DNA of 64,000 bases, from positions 1,364,001-1,428,000 of the forward strand of contig NZ_JACHMD010000001.1 in NCBI RefSeq assembly GCF_014204835.1, read 5' to 3'. Below, one piece after another: positions 34,401-41,949 of this stretch (position 1 is the stretch's first letter; every line of letters starts with the position of its first letter). The position numbers and the translations under genes are program-made. This DNA is from Microbacterium marinum (GTDB lineage: Bacteria > Actinomycetota > Actinomycetes > Actinomycetales > Microbacteriaceae). The notes beneath the pieces were generated by a model. That model saw only the letters and a program-made list of their open reading frames with translations, was not told the origin of the DNA and did not search any database.

Positions 34401-35095
34401 CGTTCGCCGGCCGGGCGGATGTCGCCGACTTCGTGGGTCGCGAGACGGCGGAGCCCTTCGCCGTCCTCGGGCTGGAGGAGTCCGTCGCCGAGAGCCGCGA
34501 CCGCGTCATCTTCTCGCTCGGCTTCGGACTCACCAAGCACGGCCGGGTCCTCAGCGACTTCGGCGACCTGTCCACTCCCGACGGCGAGCGGCTCCTGACC
34601 GTCGGCATGACCCGCGCGCGGCGCTCGATGGTCATCGTCTCCTCGATCCGACCGTCGGCCTTCGACGAGGGTCGACTGGCGCACGGCGCCGCGACCCTGA
34701 TGTCGATCCTCGGCAGCGTCGCCGCGCGAGGCCGCGACGCCCGGCTCGAGGACCTCGCCGACCCGCTCACTCTCACGCTGGCGCAGCACCTGCGGAGCCT
34801 CGCGATCTCGGTCGACGTGCACTACCGCGGCGGACAGCTCCCTCTCGTCGCCCAGTACAAGGGCAAGGCCATCGTGGTCGACTGCGACCCGGAGAGCCGG
34901 CACGAGACGCTCCGGGAGGCGCTGCGTCGGCGTCCACAGATCCTTCGCCGGCTCGGCTGGCACTACATCCGCGTGCACCCGTTCGAGATCTTCAACGACC
35001 CGGCGAAGGTGGCGCAGCGCGTCGCCGCCGTCCTCGGCGTCCAGCCCGAGACGCCCACGGCGCACGGGTCGACGCAGCCGATCGATGTCGACTGA
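31403..35095 (+). CDS. Very large SF1 helicase-like protein with degenerate motifs
   Basis: About 1230 residues. The helicase skeleton is recognisable. Motif I reads LPGTGGTQTV (~303-312) without the Walker lysine, the motif II region reads VVVIADAAALCLA without DE, and motifs IV-VI (FGDPVTQKPTPFRVW, VTASTRHAERI, LTVGMTRARRSMVIVSS) resemble UvrD/DNA2-like helicases. The last 80 residues (LVAQYKGKAIVVDCDPES, ILRRLGWHYIRVHPFEIFND) look like a Vsr/DUF559-type nuclease fold. The start at 31403 has GGAGG upstream; a GTG at 31379 preceded by TAGTGT is an alternative. Probably not an ATP-driven helicase in the usual sense. Confidence 0.7.
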   Translation: MRGESAEYTSEVTPADVKLSDPDVLVMHAAVPEQRRLREEAAHLGGTSTLLHYRDEGDAGIDITKAHPGSLPQFITGRPTLLSHMFRDEVALRTARLAAERITSKDVELRTARGLDTVHLAIGMASWRIGGVSCTAPVLLRPLAIRRHHNDFDLRLHASFAINPELVEAARTHFGIDLDGAALAALAYDGGVFQPQPVIDHLRALTSHIPTFTVLPRLVVSTFADVASDMERDAAHLDHPVLNALAGHPADRERLSFVRPQPQAVSSDDRPPASDRLLLDADAEQEAVLARITEGQSLAVHTLPGTGGTQTVINTVGELVRGGKRVLVVSARRSTLDGVRHRLAGIGLPGLAVSPTRLHRDLIRAIARNEKAESPKVAEVDDALVRLRTVLRDYRSALTQRHASVGVSPLEALRQLTEIGSHDPQPSATTRFDLPTVQKLATRRAEAARTLADAARLGEFRFGPDDSPWYGVAFSTTDQARAAHALAGRLHRTEVPGILERGYELIGQTRMRPFTTIAEMGAYIHLLQGIRASLDRFSLTVFERPLNDLIAAHSTRRESSTMSSANRRRLRRLSKEYVRPGMHVTDMHEALVKVQNQRLQWQRLVDAGVTPEVPIGLDDVAAAWQRANADLGELDVALGRTEPLASLPIPHLLRTLAGLAATSDVFDNLVERASLRSELAQLGLEPLLTELSVRHVPEADVAVEFEYAWWRSALEAMLRSDRALLGANTPVLDRLERDFRLVDEAHAGSSGPLLAAELAKRWRIAIVDEPREASALKSALRAGTASADELVASAPTLLRVLAPVWLASPYEVPHVPDHPDFDVVVIADAAALCLAEAAPALRRARQVVVFGDPVTQKPTPFRVWSGRGEDLEEPEVAFDETSVFERLSELLPVETLTRSYRAGGEDLAELVNDAFYDGRIASLPWAGSYLGRGSLSVDYVEGGTGTPDPETGAVESPDAEVARVVTLVVEHAINRPAESLMVVTASTRHAERIRAAVAAAFAGRADVADFVGRETAEPFAVLGLEESVAESRDRVIFSLGFGLTKHGRVLSDFGDLSTPDGERLLTVGMTRARRSMVIVSSIRPSAFDEGRLAHGAATLMSILGSVAARGRDARLEDLADPLTLTLAQHLRSLAISVDVHYRGGQLPLVAQYKGKAIVVDCDPESRHETLREALRRRPQILRRLGWHYIRVHPFEIFNDPAKVAQRVAAVLGVQPETPTAHGSTQPIDVD

Positions 35096-35261
35096 CCGTC
35101 AGCGCATCGTCCGGGTCCCCGGCGCGCGCCGGGCACGGCTCACCCCCGCACCCGGGACAGACCCATCCCCCGAAACGACGAACGGACCGGAGACGGGGAA
35201 CACCCCGGCATCCGGCCCGAACGACGATCGGCTGCGGAACGACGTCCCGCCGCACTACTGA
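35085..35261 (+). CDS. Small 58-residue protein overlapping the helicase-like gene
   Basis: ATG at 35085 lies 11 bases before the end of the helicase-like gene, in a different frame. The product starts MSTDRQRIVRVPGARRARL, is Pro/Thr/Asn-rich in the middle and ends NDDRLRNDVPPHY. The C-terminus resembles a conserved ending I associate with small Microbacteriaceae proteins. Disordered and soluble, translationally coupled to the large gene. Codon use is consistent with coding. Function unknown. Confidence 0.6.
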   Translation: MSTDRQRIVRVPGARRARLTPAPGTDPSPETTNGPETGNTPASGPNDDRLRNDVPPHY

Positions 35262-35265
35262 CGCG

Positions 35266-35721
35266 TCAGATCGACGGCGACGGCGGTTCGGTCGAGCGCG
35301 TCGGCGCCGCGGCGGTGCCGCGCTGCGACTCGAGCAGGTCGCGGATCTGGATGAGCAGCTCGGTTTCGGTGGGCGCCGGAACGGGTTCTTCGACGACACC
35401 GGCCTTCGCCGCCTGACGCTCCTTCCATTTGTTCATGGGGAGCACGAACACGAAGTACACCACGAGGGCGACGGCGAGGAAGCTGATGATCGCGGTGAGC
35501 AGCCCGCCGAGCGGGAAGGTGACCTTCTGGCCGTAAAGGCCGATCAGGGTCGGTCCGACCTTGCCGTCCGCCGTGGGCTGGTAGAACAGCGCGACGAGAG
35601 GGGTGATGATGCTGTCGACGATCGCGGTGACGATCGCCGTGAAGGCACCGCCGATGACGACGGCGACCGCGAGGTCGATGACGTTGCCGCGCATGATGAA
35701 GTCTTTGAAGCCCTGGAGCAT
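35266..35721 (-). CDS. mscL: Large-conductance mechanosensitive channel
   Basis: 151 residues. MLQGFKDFIMRGNVIDLAVA opens the first transmembrane helix with the pore-lining GGAFTAIV, and the second helix (LTAIISFLAVALVVYFVFVL) ends in PMNKWKERQ. MscL forms a pentameric emergency valve that opens under hypo-osmotic tension. The C-terminal tail is longer and richer in Pro/Thr than in E. coli. GGAGGAGCC before the ATG is a strong ribosome site. Confidence 0.93.
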   Translation of the reverse strand: MLQGFKDFIMRGNVIDLAVAVVIGGAFTAIVTAIVDSIITPLVALFYQPTADGKVGPTLIGLYGQKVTFPLGGLLTAIISFLAVALVVYFVFVLPMNKWKERQAAKAGVVEEPVPAPTETELLIQIRDLLESQRGTAAAPTRSTEPPSPSI

Positions 35722-35755
35722 GGCTCCTCCTTCCGCTGCCGGCACGGAGCCGGAT

Positions 35756-36040
35756 TCAGGAACCCGCAGGTGCGGGTGAGGCGGACGCCTCGGACTTCGA
35801 TGATGTCGCAGGGGCCGAGCCCGCGCTACCCGACGCGCTGGACGAGCTCGTGGTGGAGCCGCCGGCGCGGGAGTCGGTGCGGTAGAAGCCGGCGCCGTTG
35901 AAGGTCACCCCGATCGATCCGTACTGCTTGCGGAGCAGGCCGCCGCACTCCGGGCACTCCGTCAGCGAGGCGTCGGAGAAGGACTGCACGGCATCGAAGC
36001 GGTGGCCGCACTGCGTGCAGGCATAGGCGTAGGTGGGCAT
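35756..36040 (-). CDS. FmdB-family zinc-ribbon protein
   Basis: 94 residues. MPTYAYACTQCGHRFDAVQS and LTECPECGGLLRKQYGSIGV give the two CxxC knuckles of the FmdB regulatory-protein zinc ribbon. A Ser/Ala-rich disordered tail follows. It sits between the cyclo-ligase and mscL genes on the same strand, an arrangement common in actinobacteria. Function unproven. Confidence 0.88.
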   Translation of the reverse strand: MPTYAYACTQCGHRFDAVQSFSDASLTECPECGGLLRKQYGSIGVTFNGAGFYRTDSRAGGSTTSSSSASGSAGSAPATSSKSEASASPAPAGS

Positions 36041-36056
36041 GGTGACCTCGGGGAGT

Positions 36057-36647
36057 TCAGCGAGTGGTGAGGGTGACGGTGCGGGTCGGGGTGACGACGC
36101 CGGTGACGGGCTGATCGTGCAGATCGCGGGGGACCTCATCGACGAGTTCGGTGTCGAAGACCACCGCGTACACCGGGGGGCACTTCTCCATCGAGCCGAT
36201 GGTCTTGTCGAAGTAGCCGCGGCCCCAGCCGAGTCGCATTCCGGACCGGTCGACCGCGGCGGCGGGGATGACCAGGAGGTCGACGTCGTTCACCGCGACC
36301 GGGCTCAGCAGCTCGCCGACGGGTTCCGACATCCCGAACATCCCTTCCGCGGTCGCGCCCTCCTCCTCGGCGACCGCCCAGTCCAGGAGGCCATCGGCGC
36401 GGGTGATGGGAAGGAGGATCCGGATGCCGCGAGCGAGCGCGCCCGCGATGAACTCCCGGGTGCCCGGCTCGGTGGGCGTGGACAGGAAGCACGACATCGA
36501 CCTGACGCCCAGCTCGGCGACGAGCGTGTCGAGCTGCTGCCGGATTCCGGCGGAGGCGTCTTCGAGGGCGGCGGCGGAGCGCTGCTGGCGACGTTCGCGC
36601 AGTTCAGCGCGCAGTGCGCGCTTCTCGCTGTCTATCGAGCCGTCCAT
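36057..36647 (-). CDS. 5-formyltetrahydrofolate cyclo-ligase
   Basis: 196 residues. EKRALRAELRERRQQR starts the family, the ATP/folate site reads VAVNDVDLLVIPAAAVDRSG and MRLGWGRGYFDKTIG, the diagnostic glycine-rich motif. The enzyme converts 5-formyl-THF to 5,10-methenyl-THF with ATP. First gene of an apparent operon with FmdB and mscL. TACAAT (36659-36654) six bases before the ATG predicts a leaderless message. Confidence 0.9.
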   Translation of the reverse strand: MDGSIDSEKRALRAELRERRQQRSAAALEDASAGIRQQLDTLVAELGVRSMSCFLSTPTEPGTREFIAGALARGIRILLPITRADGLLDWAVAEEEGATAEGMFGMSEPVGELLSPVAVNDVDLLVIPAAAVDRSGMRLGWGRGYFDKTIGSMEKCPPVYAVVFDTELVDEVPRDLHDQPVTGVVTPTRTVTLTTR

Positions 36648-36653
36648 GCTCCG

Positions 36654-36659
36654 ATTGTA
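36654..36659 (-). promoter_or_regulatory. -10 box of the cyclo-ligase operon
   Basis: TACAAT on the minus strand, six bases before the ATG at 36647; close to the consensus TATAAT. Confidence 0.6.
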
Positions 36660-36715
36660 GGTGGACACGCCGCTGGCCCCGGCGTGGGGCGCGTGTCGAG
36701 GACCGTCCGAATCGG

Positions 36716-36721
36716 TATGGT
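36716..36721 (+). promoter_or_regulatory. -10 box of galU
   Basis: TATGGT ends seven bases before the ATG at 36729, which supports that ATG over the one at 36717 that lies inside the promoter. Confidence 0.55.
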
Positions 36722-36728
36722 GATCAAC

Positions 36729-37604
36729 ATGTCTGAGCGCATCAAGGCCGTCATTCCCGCCGCGGGTCTGGGAACCCGGTTCCTGCCCGCCACGAAGGCC
36801 ATGCCGAAGGAGATGCTGCCGGTCGTCGACAAGCCGGCCATCCAGTACGTCGTCGAAGAGGCCGTGTCGGCCGGTATCGACGACGTGCTCATCATCCTCG
36901 GGCGCAACAAGAACAACATCTCGAACCACTTCGACTCGGTCCCCGAGCTCGAGTCGAACCTCGCCAAGAAGGGCGACCAGGAGAAGCTCGACCGCGTCAA
37001 GCACTCCAGCGACCTCGCCGACATCCACTTCGTGCGTCAGGGCGAGCCGAAGGGTCTCGGCCACGCCGTGCTCCGCTCGCGCTCGCACGTCGGCGACAAC
37101 ACCTTCGCCGTCCTGCTGGGTGACGACCTCATCGATGCCCGCGATGTGCTGCTGGAGAAGATGCTCGAGCAGAACAAGAAGAGCGGCCTCACCGTGATCG
37201 CGCTCATGGAGGTCTCGCCCGACCAGATCCACATGTACGGCGCTGCCGCGGTGGAGGCCACCGACGAGGAGGACGTGGTCAAGGTCACGGGCCTCGTCGA
37301 GAAGCCCAAGAAGGAGGACGCGCCCTCCAACTACGCCGTCATCGGCCGGTACGTGCTGACCCCCGGTGTCTTCGACATCCTCGAGCGCACCGAGCCCGGC
37401 AAGGGCGGCGAGATCCAGCTGACCGACGCCCTCGAAGAGCTCGCGTCGACCGACGGGGTGCTCGGTGTGGTCTTCCGCGGTCGCCGCTACGACACCGGTG
37501 ACCGGGCCGACTACATCAAGGCGATCGTCCAGCTCGCCGTCGACCGCGACGACCTCGGCGCCGAGCTCCGCCCCTGGCTCAAGGACTTCGCCGCCGACCT
37601 CTGA
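36729..37604 (+). CDS. galU: UTP-glucose-1-phosphate uridylyltransferase
   Basis: 291 residues. IKAVIPAAGLGTRFLPATKA and MPKEMLPVVDKPAIQYVVEE are the nucleotidyltransferase signature. VLLGDDLID supplies the metal-binding Asp, and LVEKPKKEDAPSNYAVIGRY and GEIQLTDALE complete the GalU pattern. It makes UDP-glucose for cell-wall glycans and trehalose. Divergent from the cyclo-ligase gene; an acetyltransferase follows on the same strand. Confidence 0.93.
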   Translation: MSERIKAVIPAAGLGTRFLPATKAMPKEMLPVVDKPAIQYVVEEAVSAGIDDVLIILGRNKNNISNHFDSVPELESNLAKKGDQEKLDRVKHSSDLADIHFVRQGEPKGLGHAVLRSRSHVGDNTFAVLLGDDLIDARDVLLEKMLEQNKKSGLTVIALMEVSPDQIHMYGAAAVEATDEEDVVKVTGLVEKPKKEDAPSNYAVIGRYVLTPGVFDILERTEPGKGGEIQLTDALEELASTDGVLGVVFRGRRYDTGDRADYIKAIVQLAVDRDDLGAELRPWLKDFAADL

Positions 37605-37626
37605 GGTCGAGTCGGCGCGCGTGAGC

Positions 37627-38256
37627 ATGGATGGATCGGTGCTGCGCGCACACGGTCCGGTGTCGATCCGCCTGGTCCGCTCCCGCGACGCCAAGCCGTT
37701 GCAGACCGAGCTGGCGCAGAACCGCTCGTGGCTGCAGCAGTGGGAGGCGACCAGCCCTGACGGGCCGGTCTCGATCGACATGCGCGCGGGCGTGAGGCGC
37801 CTCCTCCAGCAGCACCGTGACGGCAGCGGCATCCCTCTCGTCATGGAGTACGACGGAGAGGTCGCGGGTCAGCTGAACGTGTGGGGTATTGCCCGCGGCT
37901 CGCTCTCCTCCGCGACCATCGGATACTGGGTCAGCGAGCGGTTCGCCGGACGGGGGATCACGCCCACGTCCGTCGCGCTGGCGACGGACCTGTGCTTCGA
38001 CGACCTGCGGCTGCACCGGATGGAGATCTGCATCCGACCCGAGAACGACAAGAGCCTGCGGGTCGTCCAGAAGCTCGGCTTCCGATACGAGGGCCTGCGG
38101 CGGCGCTACATCCACATCGACGGGGACTGGCGCGACCACTACGCCTTCGCCCTCACGCGCGAGGACGTCCCCGAGGGCGTGCTCCGCCGGTGGATCGAGG
38201 GTCGGGCGCCGACGGATGCGGCCGCCATCCCGCCCGCAGACCGGCTCACCGGCTGA
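37627..38256 (+). CDS. GNAT acetyltransferase, RimJ/RimL-like
   Basis: 209 residues. IRLVRSRDAKPLQTELAQNR begins the fold. The acetyl-CoA loop reads VSERFAGRGITPTSVALATD and VVQKLGFRYEGLRRRYIHID, as in RimJ-type N-terminal acetyltransferases of ribosomal proteins. Lies 22 bp after galU and is probably co-transcribed, as is usual in actinobacteria. A GTG six bases earlier is an alternative start. Confidence 0.87.
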   Translation: MDGSVLRAHGPVSIRLVRSRDAKPLQTELAQNRSWLQQWEATSPDGPVSIDMRAGVRRLLQQHRDGSGIPLVMEYDGEVAGQLNVWGIARGSLSSATIGYWVSERFAGRGITPTSVALATDLCFDDLRLHRMEICIRPENDKSLRVVQKLGFRYEGLRRRYIHIDGDWRDHYAFALTREDVPEGVLRRWIEGRAPTDAAAIPPADRLTG

Positions 38257-38271
38257 GCGGCACCGCACGGG

Positions 38272-38285
38272 GAACCTTCGGGTTC
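38272..38285 (+). terminator. Short hairpin with TTCG loop
   Basis: GAACC-TTCG-GGTTC: five-pair stem closed by a stable tetraloop just after the acetyltransferase gene. No T tract; weak terminator at best. Confidence 0.35.
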
Positions 38286-38352
38286 AACCAGAACTTTAGA
38301 CACGCGGGACGGATGCCGCGTCGGCACGGCCGCGAACCGTACCGTTGGCGGC

Positions 38353-39381
38353 ATGGGTGAGCAGGTCTTCGGCGGTGGTGTGATCGTCCTCGTCGCCGTG
38401 CTCCTGTGGCTCGTCTACCTGCTGCCGTCGTGGCACGGCCGCCACCAGTACGAGGCCGCCGAGCGCAACGCCGTCCGCCTGAACCGGGCGCTTCGCGTGC
38501 TCGCCGAGACCAGCGAGACACCCGAAGAGGTGCGGCTCGAGCTCAACGCCCGCACCGCCCTCGCCCAGCAGCGACTCGCTCGTCGCGTGCAGGCCGAGCA
38601 CGAGAGCGTCGGGCTCGAAGCCGCCCGAGCCGAGCTCGCCGCCGCGAAGGCGCAGGCGTCGCTCGACCGTGAACTCGCCCGCGCCGAGCGCCGCAGGGCC
38701 GCCGCCGACGCGGACGCCGCCGCCCGCCGAGCGCGTGCAGAAGCAATCGCCGCACAGGAACGTGCGCGCGCCGAGGCGGCCGTCGCGCGGGAACGCGCCC
38801 TCGCCGAGGCAGCAGCGGCGAAAGCCGCGCCCGCGGTGCGCCGTGCGCGCGCCCGGCGCCGTACCCGGCTCACGGCCACCGTCGTCGCACTCGCTTCCGT
38901 CGTCGCCGGGGGATGGGGAGCCTTCCTCGCCGTCACGACGAACGGGTGGGGTGTGGTCGCCGCGGCTTCCCTCTTCCTCGTCGGCAGCCTCGCCGTCCTG
39001 GGGCGCATGAACGCGGTCGCCCGCCGCGCCGTCATGCCCGTGGTCGTCGCGCCGGCGGTGCGCGTCGCCGGAGACGTGCAGGACGTCGCCCTCGACGCGG
39101 ACGCGTCGGCCTGGACCCCGCGCCGCCTGCCGCAGCCGCTCACCGCGTCGGCCGGATCACGGGCCGCCGCCGTCCTCGACGGAGCGGCCGCTCAGGAGGC
39201 GTTGCGCCACGCCGCGGTCGAGGAGGCCATGCGGGAGCGTGTGGCACAAGCCGCGCCGCCGTCGATCGACGTCGCACGCCGCACCCGCGCCGCCGAGGTG
39301 GCCTTCTCGGGCCCGGTCGACGACGCGCACATCGAGGCCCACGTCCGCCAGCTGCTGGAGCGTCGCGCCGTCGGCGAATGA
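38353..39381 (+). CDS. Membrane protein with long Ala/Arg/Glu coiled coil
   Basis: 342 residues. An N-terminal transmembrane helix (VIVLVAVLLWLVYLLPSWHG) is followed by about 110 residues of Ala/Arg/Glu-rich coiled coil. Two further helices (LTATVVALASVVAGGWGAFL and VVAAASLFLVGSLAVLG) lie near residues 180-230, and the tail is soluble. It resembles actinobacterial membrane proteins encoded next to galU/acetyltransferase; function not known. TACCGT at 38340-38345, seven bases before the ATG, predicts a leaderless mRNA. Confidence 0.65.
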   Translation: MGEQVFGGGVIVLVAVLLWLVYLLPSWHGRHQYEAAERNAVRLNRALRVLAETSETPEEVRLELNARTALAQQRLARRVQAEHESVGLEAARAELAAAKAQASLDRELARAERRRAAADADAAARRARAEAIAAQERARAEAAVARERALAEAAAAKAAPAVRRARARRRTRLTATVVALASVVAGGWGAFLAVTTNGWGVVAAASLFLVGSLAVLGRMNAVARRAVMPVVVAPAVRVAGDVQDVALDADASAWTPRRLPQPLTASAGSRAAAVLDGAAAQEALRHAAVEEAMRERVAQAAPPSIDVARRTRAAEVAFSGPVDDAHIEAHVRQLLERRAVGE

Positions 39382-39432
39382 CCCGCCGCGCGGTCTGCGC
39401 GCCGAATCGACCGTGGTAATGTTGATGCTCTT

Positions 39433-39505
39433 GGGCCTGTGGCGCAGTTGGTAGCGCGCTTCGTTCGCAATGAAGAGGTCAGGGGTTCGAATCCCCTCAG
39501 GTCCA
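39433..39505 (+). tRNA. tRNA-Ala(CGC)
   Basis: 73-nt cloverleaf: acceptor GGGCCTG paired with CAGGTCC, containing the G3-U70 wobble that identifies alanine tRNAs; D arm GCGC/GCGC; anticodon loop TTCGCAA with anticodon CGC; T arm AGGGG-TTCGAAT-CCCCT. The CCA end is not encoded. TAATGT at 39417-39422 is a likely -10. Confidence 0.95.
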
Positions 39506-39510
39506 CTACG

Positions 39511-39539
39511 AAAAGCCCCCGGAGAACCGGGGGCTTTTT
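39511..39539 (+). terminator. Rho-independent terminator after tRNA-Ala
   Basis: AGCCCCCGG-agaa-CCGGGGGCT followed by TTTTT; the A-run before the stem extends the pairing. A textbook intrinsic terminator. Confidence 0.93.
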
Positions 39540-39553
39540 CCGTTTGCGGGGTC

Positions 39554-41116
39554 TCAGTCGGGAAGGCGCACCGCCGCGGCGGCCGCGCCGAGTTCGTCGG
39601 CGCGGCGCTCCGGCGTCCAGCCGAGCTCGTCGGCGGCGATGTCCGCCGCCGCGGAGAGCACATGCTCCCCGGGATCGCCGCGACGCCCGATGCCGGTGCG
39701 GTTGAGGAGGATGTCGGTGAGGTGCACGACCGCCTCATGGCGGGCGGCGAAGGCGACCTGAGCGAGCACCTCGCCGTCGTCGGTGGCCGACGCCGACAGG
39801 CGGCCGCCCTCCGCCGCGATCGCGCGCACCGTCGCGGCATCCGTCCCATACAGACGATCGAGCAGGGTGAGGCCGGACGTGTCCGGGAGCGCGGAGCCGT
39901 CGAGGGGAACCTGCGCCGTGCGGCTGGGAGCGACCCGCGTGCGAAGCTTGCGGGCCAGCTGCCCCACCACCTTCTGCGCGAACGAACGCGCCGTGGTGTA
40001 CTTGCCGCCGTTCGCCGAGACGAGGCCCTCGACTCCGGAACGGGCATGGTCGGTGAGTTCCGACGCGCGGGACGCGCGATAGGTGTCCCCGCCGGGGGTC
40101 TCGGTGAGTGGCCGGAGACCGCCATAGGCGGCGACGACGTCGTCGGTCGACAGGCGGACGGGGAGCTTGCTCGTCGCGTTGATCTCCGCGACGAATCTCT
40201 CGATCGCCGCTCCCGTGAGGCGCCAGTCGTCTACAGCCCCGGTGTACGCCGTCTCGGTGGGGCCGATCAGTGTCCGACCGCGCCAGGGCGCGAAACTGAA
40301 GTGGCCGCTGGACGACACCGTCAGCACCATCGTGTCGCTGAGCTGGCGGGTCAGGAGGTAGATGCCCTCCGACCGCACCGGCGGCTCCTCACCTGCCGCG
40401 CGTCGCGTGCCGGCCTGCGCGGCGAGAACGTCGCGTGCCCAGGGTCCACTCGCGTTGACCGTCACCCGCGCCCGCACGTGCGTCTGGAGCCCGGTGACGA
40501 GGTCGGTGACCGCGGCGCCCACCACGTGCCCTCGACGCACGAGCAGCTCATCGGCGCGCACGTAGTTGGCGACCCGGGCGCCGGAGGCGACTGCCGACCG
40601 GATGAACGCGAGGGTGAGCCGCTCGGGCGAGAGCATCATCGCGTCGGAGAACAGGATGCCGCTGCGCAGATGACCGAGACCGCGGTCGGCGAGCTCGGCG
40701 TGCGAGAGCGAGCGATGCCGGGGGATGCGGTGGGTGGGCGGCACCCGGTTCCGGTCGAACGAGAGCACGTCGTACGCGGTCAGTCCGACGTGCTCGATGA
40801 GGCCCGGCTCGGGGAGGACCATCGAGATCGGGGAGACGAGGCCCCGGGCGATGAGCGAGAGCGTCCGACGCTCGGCGAGCGACTCCCGGACGAGTCCCAC
40901 CTCGAGGTTCTTCAGGTATCGCAGGCCGCCGTGGATCAGCTTGCCGGTCGCGGCCGACGTCGCGGCGCCGAAGTCGCCCTTCTCGACGAGAACCACGGAG
41001 AGCCCTCGGCTGGCGGCCTCGTAGGCGATGGCTGCGCCGGTGACCCCGCCGCCCACGACGAGCACGTCGACGACGCCGGTACCCGTCAGCGCATCGCGGG
41101 TGATGGTCGTCGTCAC
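39554..41116 (-). CDS. FAD-dependent glycerol-3-phosphate-dehydrogenase-like oxidoreductase
   Basis: 520 residues from the GTG at 41116, which has GAGGAG upstream. FAD site VDVLVVGGGVTGAAIAYEAA, then GLSVVLVEKGDFGAATSAAT, GKLIHGGLRYL, and GPTETAYTGAVDD are those of GlpD/GlpA. The C-terminal helical domain is retained. Classical GlpD oxidises glycerol-3-phosphate and feeds electrons to quinones at the membrane. Here it is third in an operon with an APH-like kinase and a class II aldolase, so the true substrate may be another polyol or sugar phosphate. Confidence 0.85.
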   Translation of the reverse strand: MTTTITRDALTGTGVVDVLVVGGGVTGAAIAYEAASRGLSVVLVEKGDFGAATSAATGKLIHGGLRYLKNLEVGLVRESLAERRTLSLIARGLVSPISMVLPEPGLIEHVGLTAYDVLSFDRNRVPPTHRIPRHRSLSHAELADRGLGHLRSGILFSDAMMLSPERLTLAFIRSAVASGARVANYVRADELLVRRGHVVGAAVTDLVTGLQTHVRARVTVNASGPWARDVLAAQAGTRRAAGEEPPVRSEGIYLLTRQLSDTMVLTVSSSGHFSFAPWRGRTLIGPTETAYTGAVDDWRLTGAAIERFVAEINATSKLPVRLSTDDVVAAYGGLRPLTETPGGDTYRASRASELTDHARSGVEGLVSANGGKYTTARSFAQKVVGQLARKLRTRVAPSRTAQVPLDGSALPDTSGLTLLDRLYGTDAATVRAIAAEGGRLSASATDDGEVLAQVAFAARHEAVVHLTDILLNRTGIGRRGDPGEHVLSAAADIAADELGWTPERRADELGAAAAAVRLPD

Positions 41117-41949
41117 CGAGGGGTCTCCTCGCGGAACCGTCGGATCCCGGCACGGATTCCGGTCAGCAGCGCATCGCGTTCGCTCTCGATGTCGAGGATT
41201 CCCAGCCGCAGGACCCGTGCGGCGGTGGCCCACCGGTCGATGTCGCCGTCGCGCATGCCCGACACGGCCTTGTACTCCTTCAGGTACATGCGACCCATCG
41301 TCGCCCTCGCGGCGCCATAGACGAGTTTCTGGGCGGCCGAGGCGCCGGGGAACAGCTCCGCCTCGGTGAACAGGAGCCGCGTCATCGCGACGTCGGCGGC
41401 CGGATCGCCGGTGGCCGTGGACTGCCAGTCGATGGTGGCGTAGCCGCCCGCGTGCTCGAAGACGTTCAACGGGTGGAAGTCCAGGTGCAGCGGCCGGTCG
41501 CCGCGGGGGAGGGAGGCGAGGTGGTCGCGGAGCAGCGCCTTCTCGTCGACCGTGAGCGCCGACAGCGGGGCGGTGTCGACCAGGTCGGCGGCGATCTCGC
41601 GGACGTCGGGGAACACGTCGGTGCGGGCGCGGTGGATGCGGACGTGCTCGTTCGCGAGCGCGCGCGCCACGCGGCCCATACGGAGGATGTTCTTCTCGGC
41701 GACGGTGGTCAGCGCACGCCCGTCCACGCGGTCGAACGCGACCGCCCGGCCGCCGTCGATGTCGATGCGACCGTGGCAGCGGATCGGGGTGAGCGCGAGG
41801 TCGTACGCGGTCTGGGAGTCGCCGATCTCGCGTCCGATCGCGGCATCCGGCCAGTCGTCGTGATACTTCTTGGCGACGCGTCCGCCCTTCAGCTCGAACA
41901 CGTCGGCTGACCGCCCGTGGGCGACGAGGCCGCCGAGCGTGGCGATCAT
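41113..41949 (-). CDS. Aminoglycoside-phosphotransferase-fold kinase
   Basis: 278 residues. The lobe starts GLVAHGRSADVFELKGGRVA. The Brenner motif HLDFHPLNVF (~154-163) gives the catalytic Asp and metal-binding Asn, and ATIDWQSTATGDPAADVAMT is the DFG-equivalent. The APH fold includes sugar and small-molecule kinases; the operon context favours a catabolic sugar/polyol kinase, not antibiotic resistance. Start overlaps the stop of the aldolase gene (ATGA), and its own stop overlaps the oxidoreductase start. Confidence 0.8.
   Translation of the reverse strand: MIATLGGLVAHGRSADVFELKGGRVAKKYHDDWPDAAIGREIGDSQTAYDLALTPIRCHGRIDIDGGRAVAFDRVDGRALTTVAEKNILRMGRVARALANEHVRIHRARTDVFPDVREIAADLVDTAPLSALTVDEKALLRDHLASLPRGDRPLHLDFHPLNVFEHAGGYATIDWQSTATGDPAADVAMTRLLFTEAELFPGASAAQKLVYGAARATMGRMYLKEYKAVSGMRDGDIDRWATAARVLRLGILDIESERDALLTGIRAGIRRFREETPR

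Noticed and set aside
31271..35065. A 1264-codon minus-strand frame opposite the helicase-like gene
   Set aside because: Composition is Arg/Glu/Gly-rich noise and the plus frame has recognisable helicase and nuclease patterns.
41113..41949. Aminoglycoside resistance gene
   Set aside because: The kinase fold is shared by many metabolic kinases and the gene is embedded in a catabolic operon; resistance is not supported.
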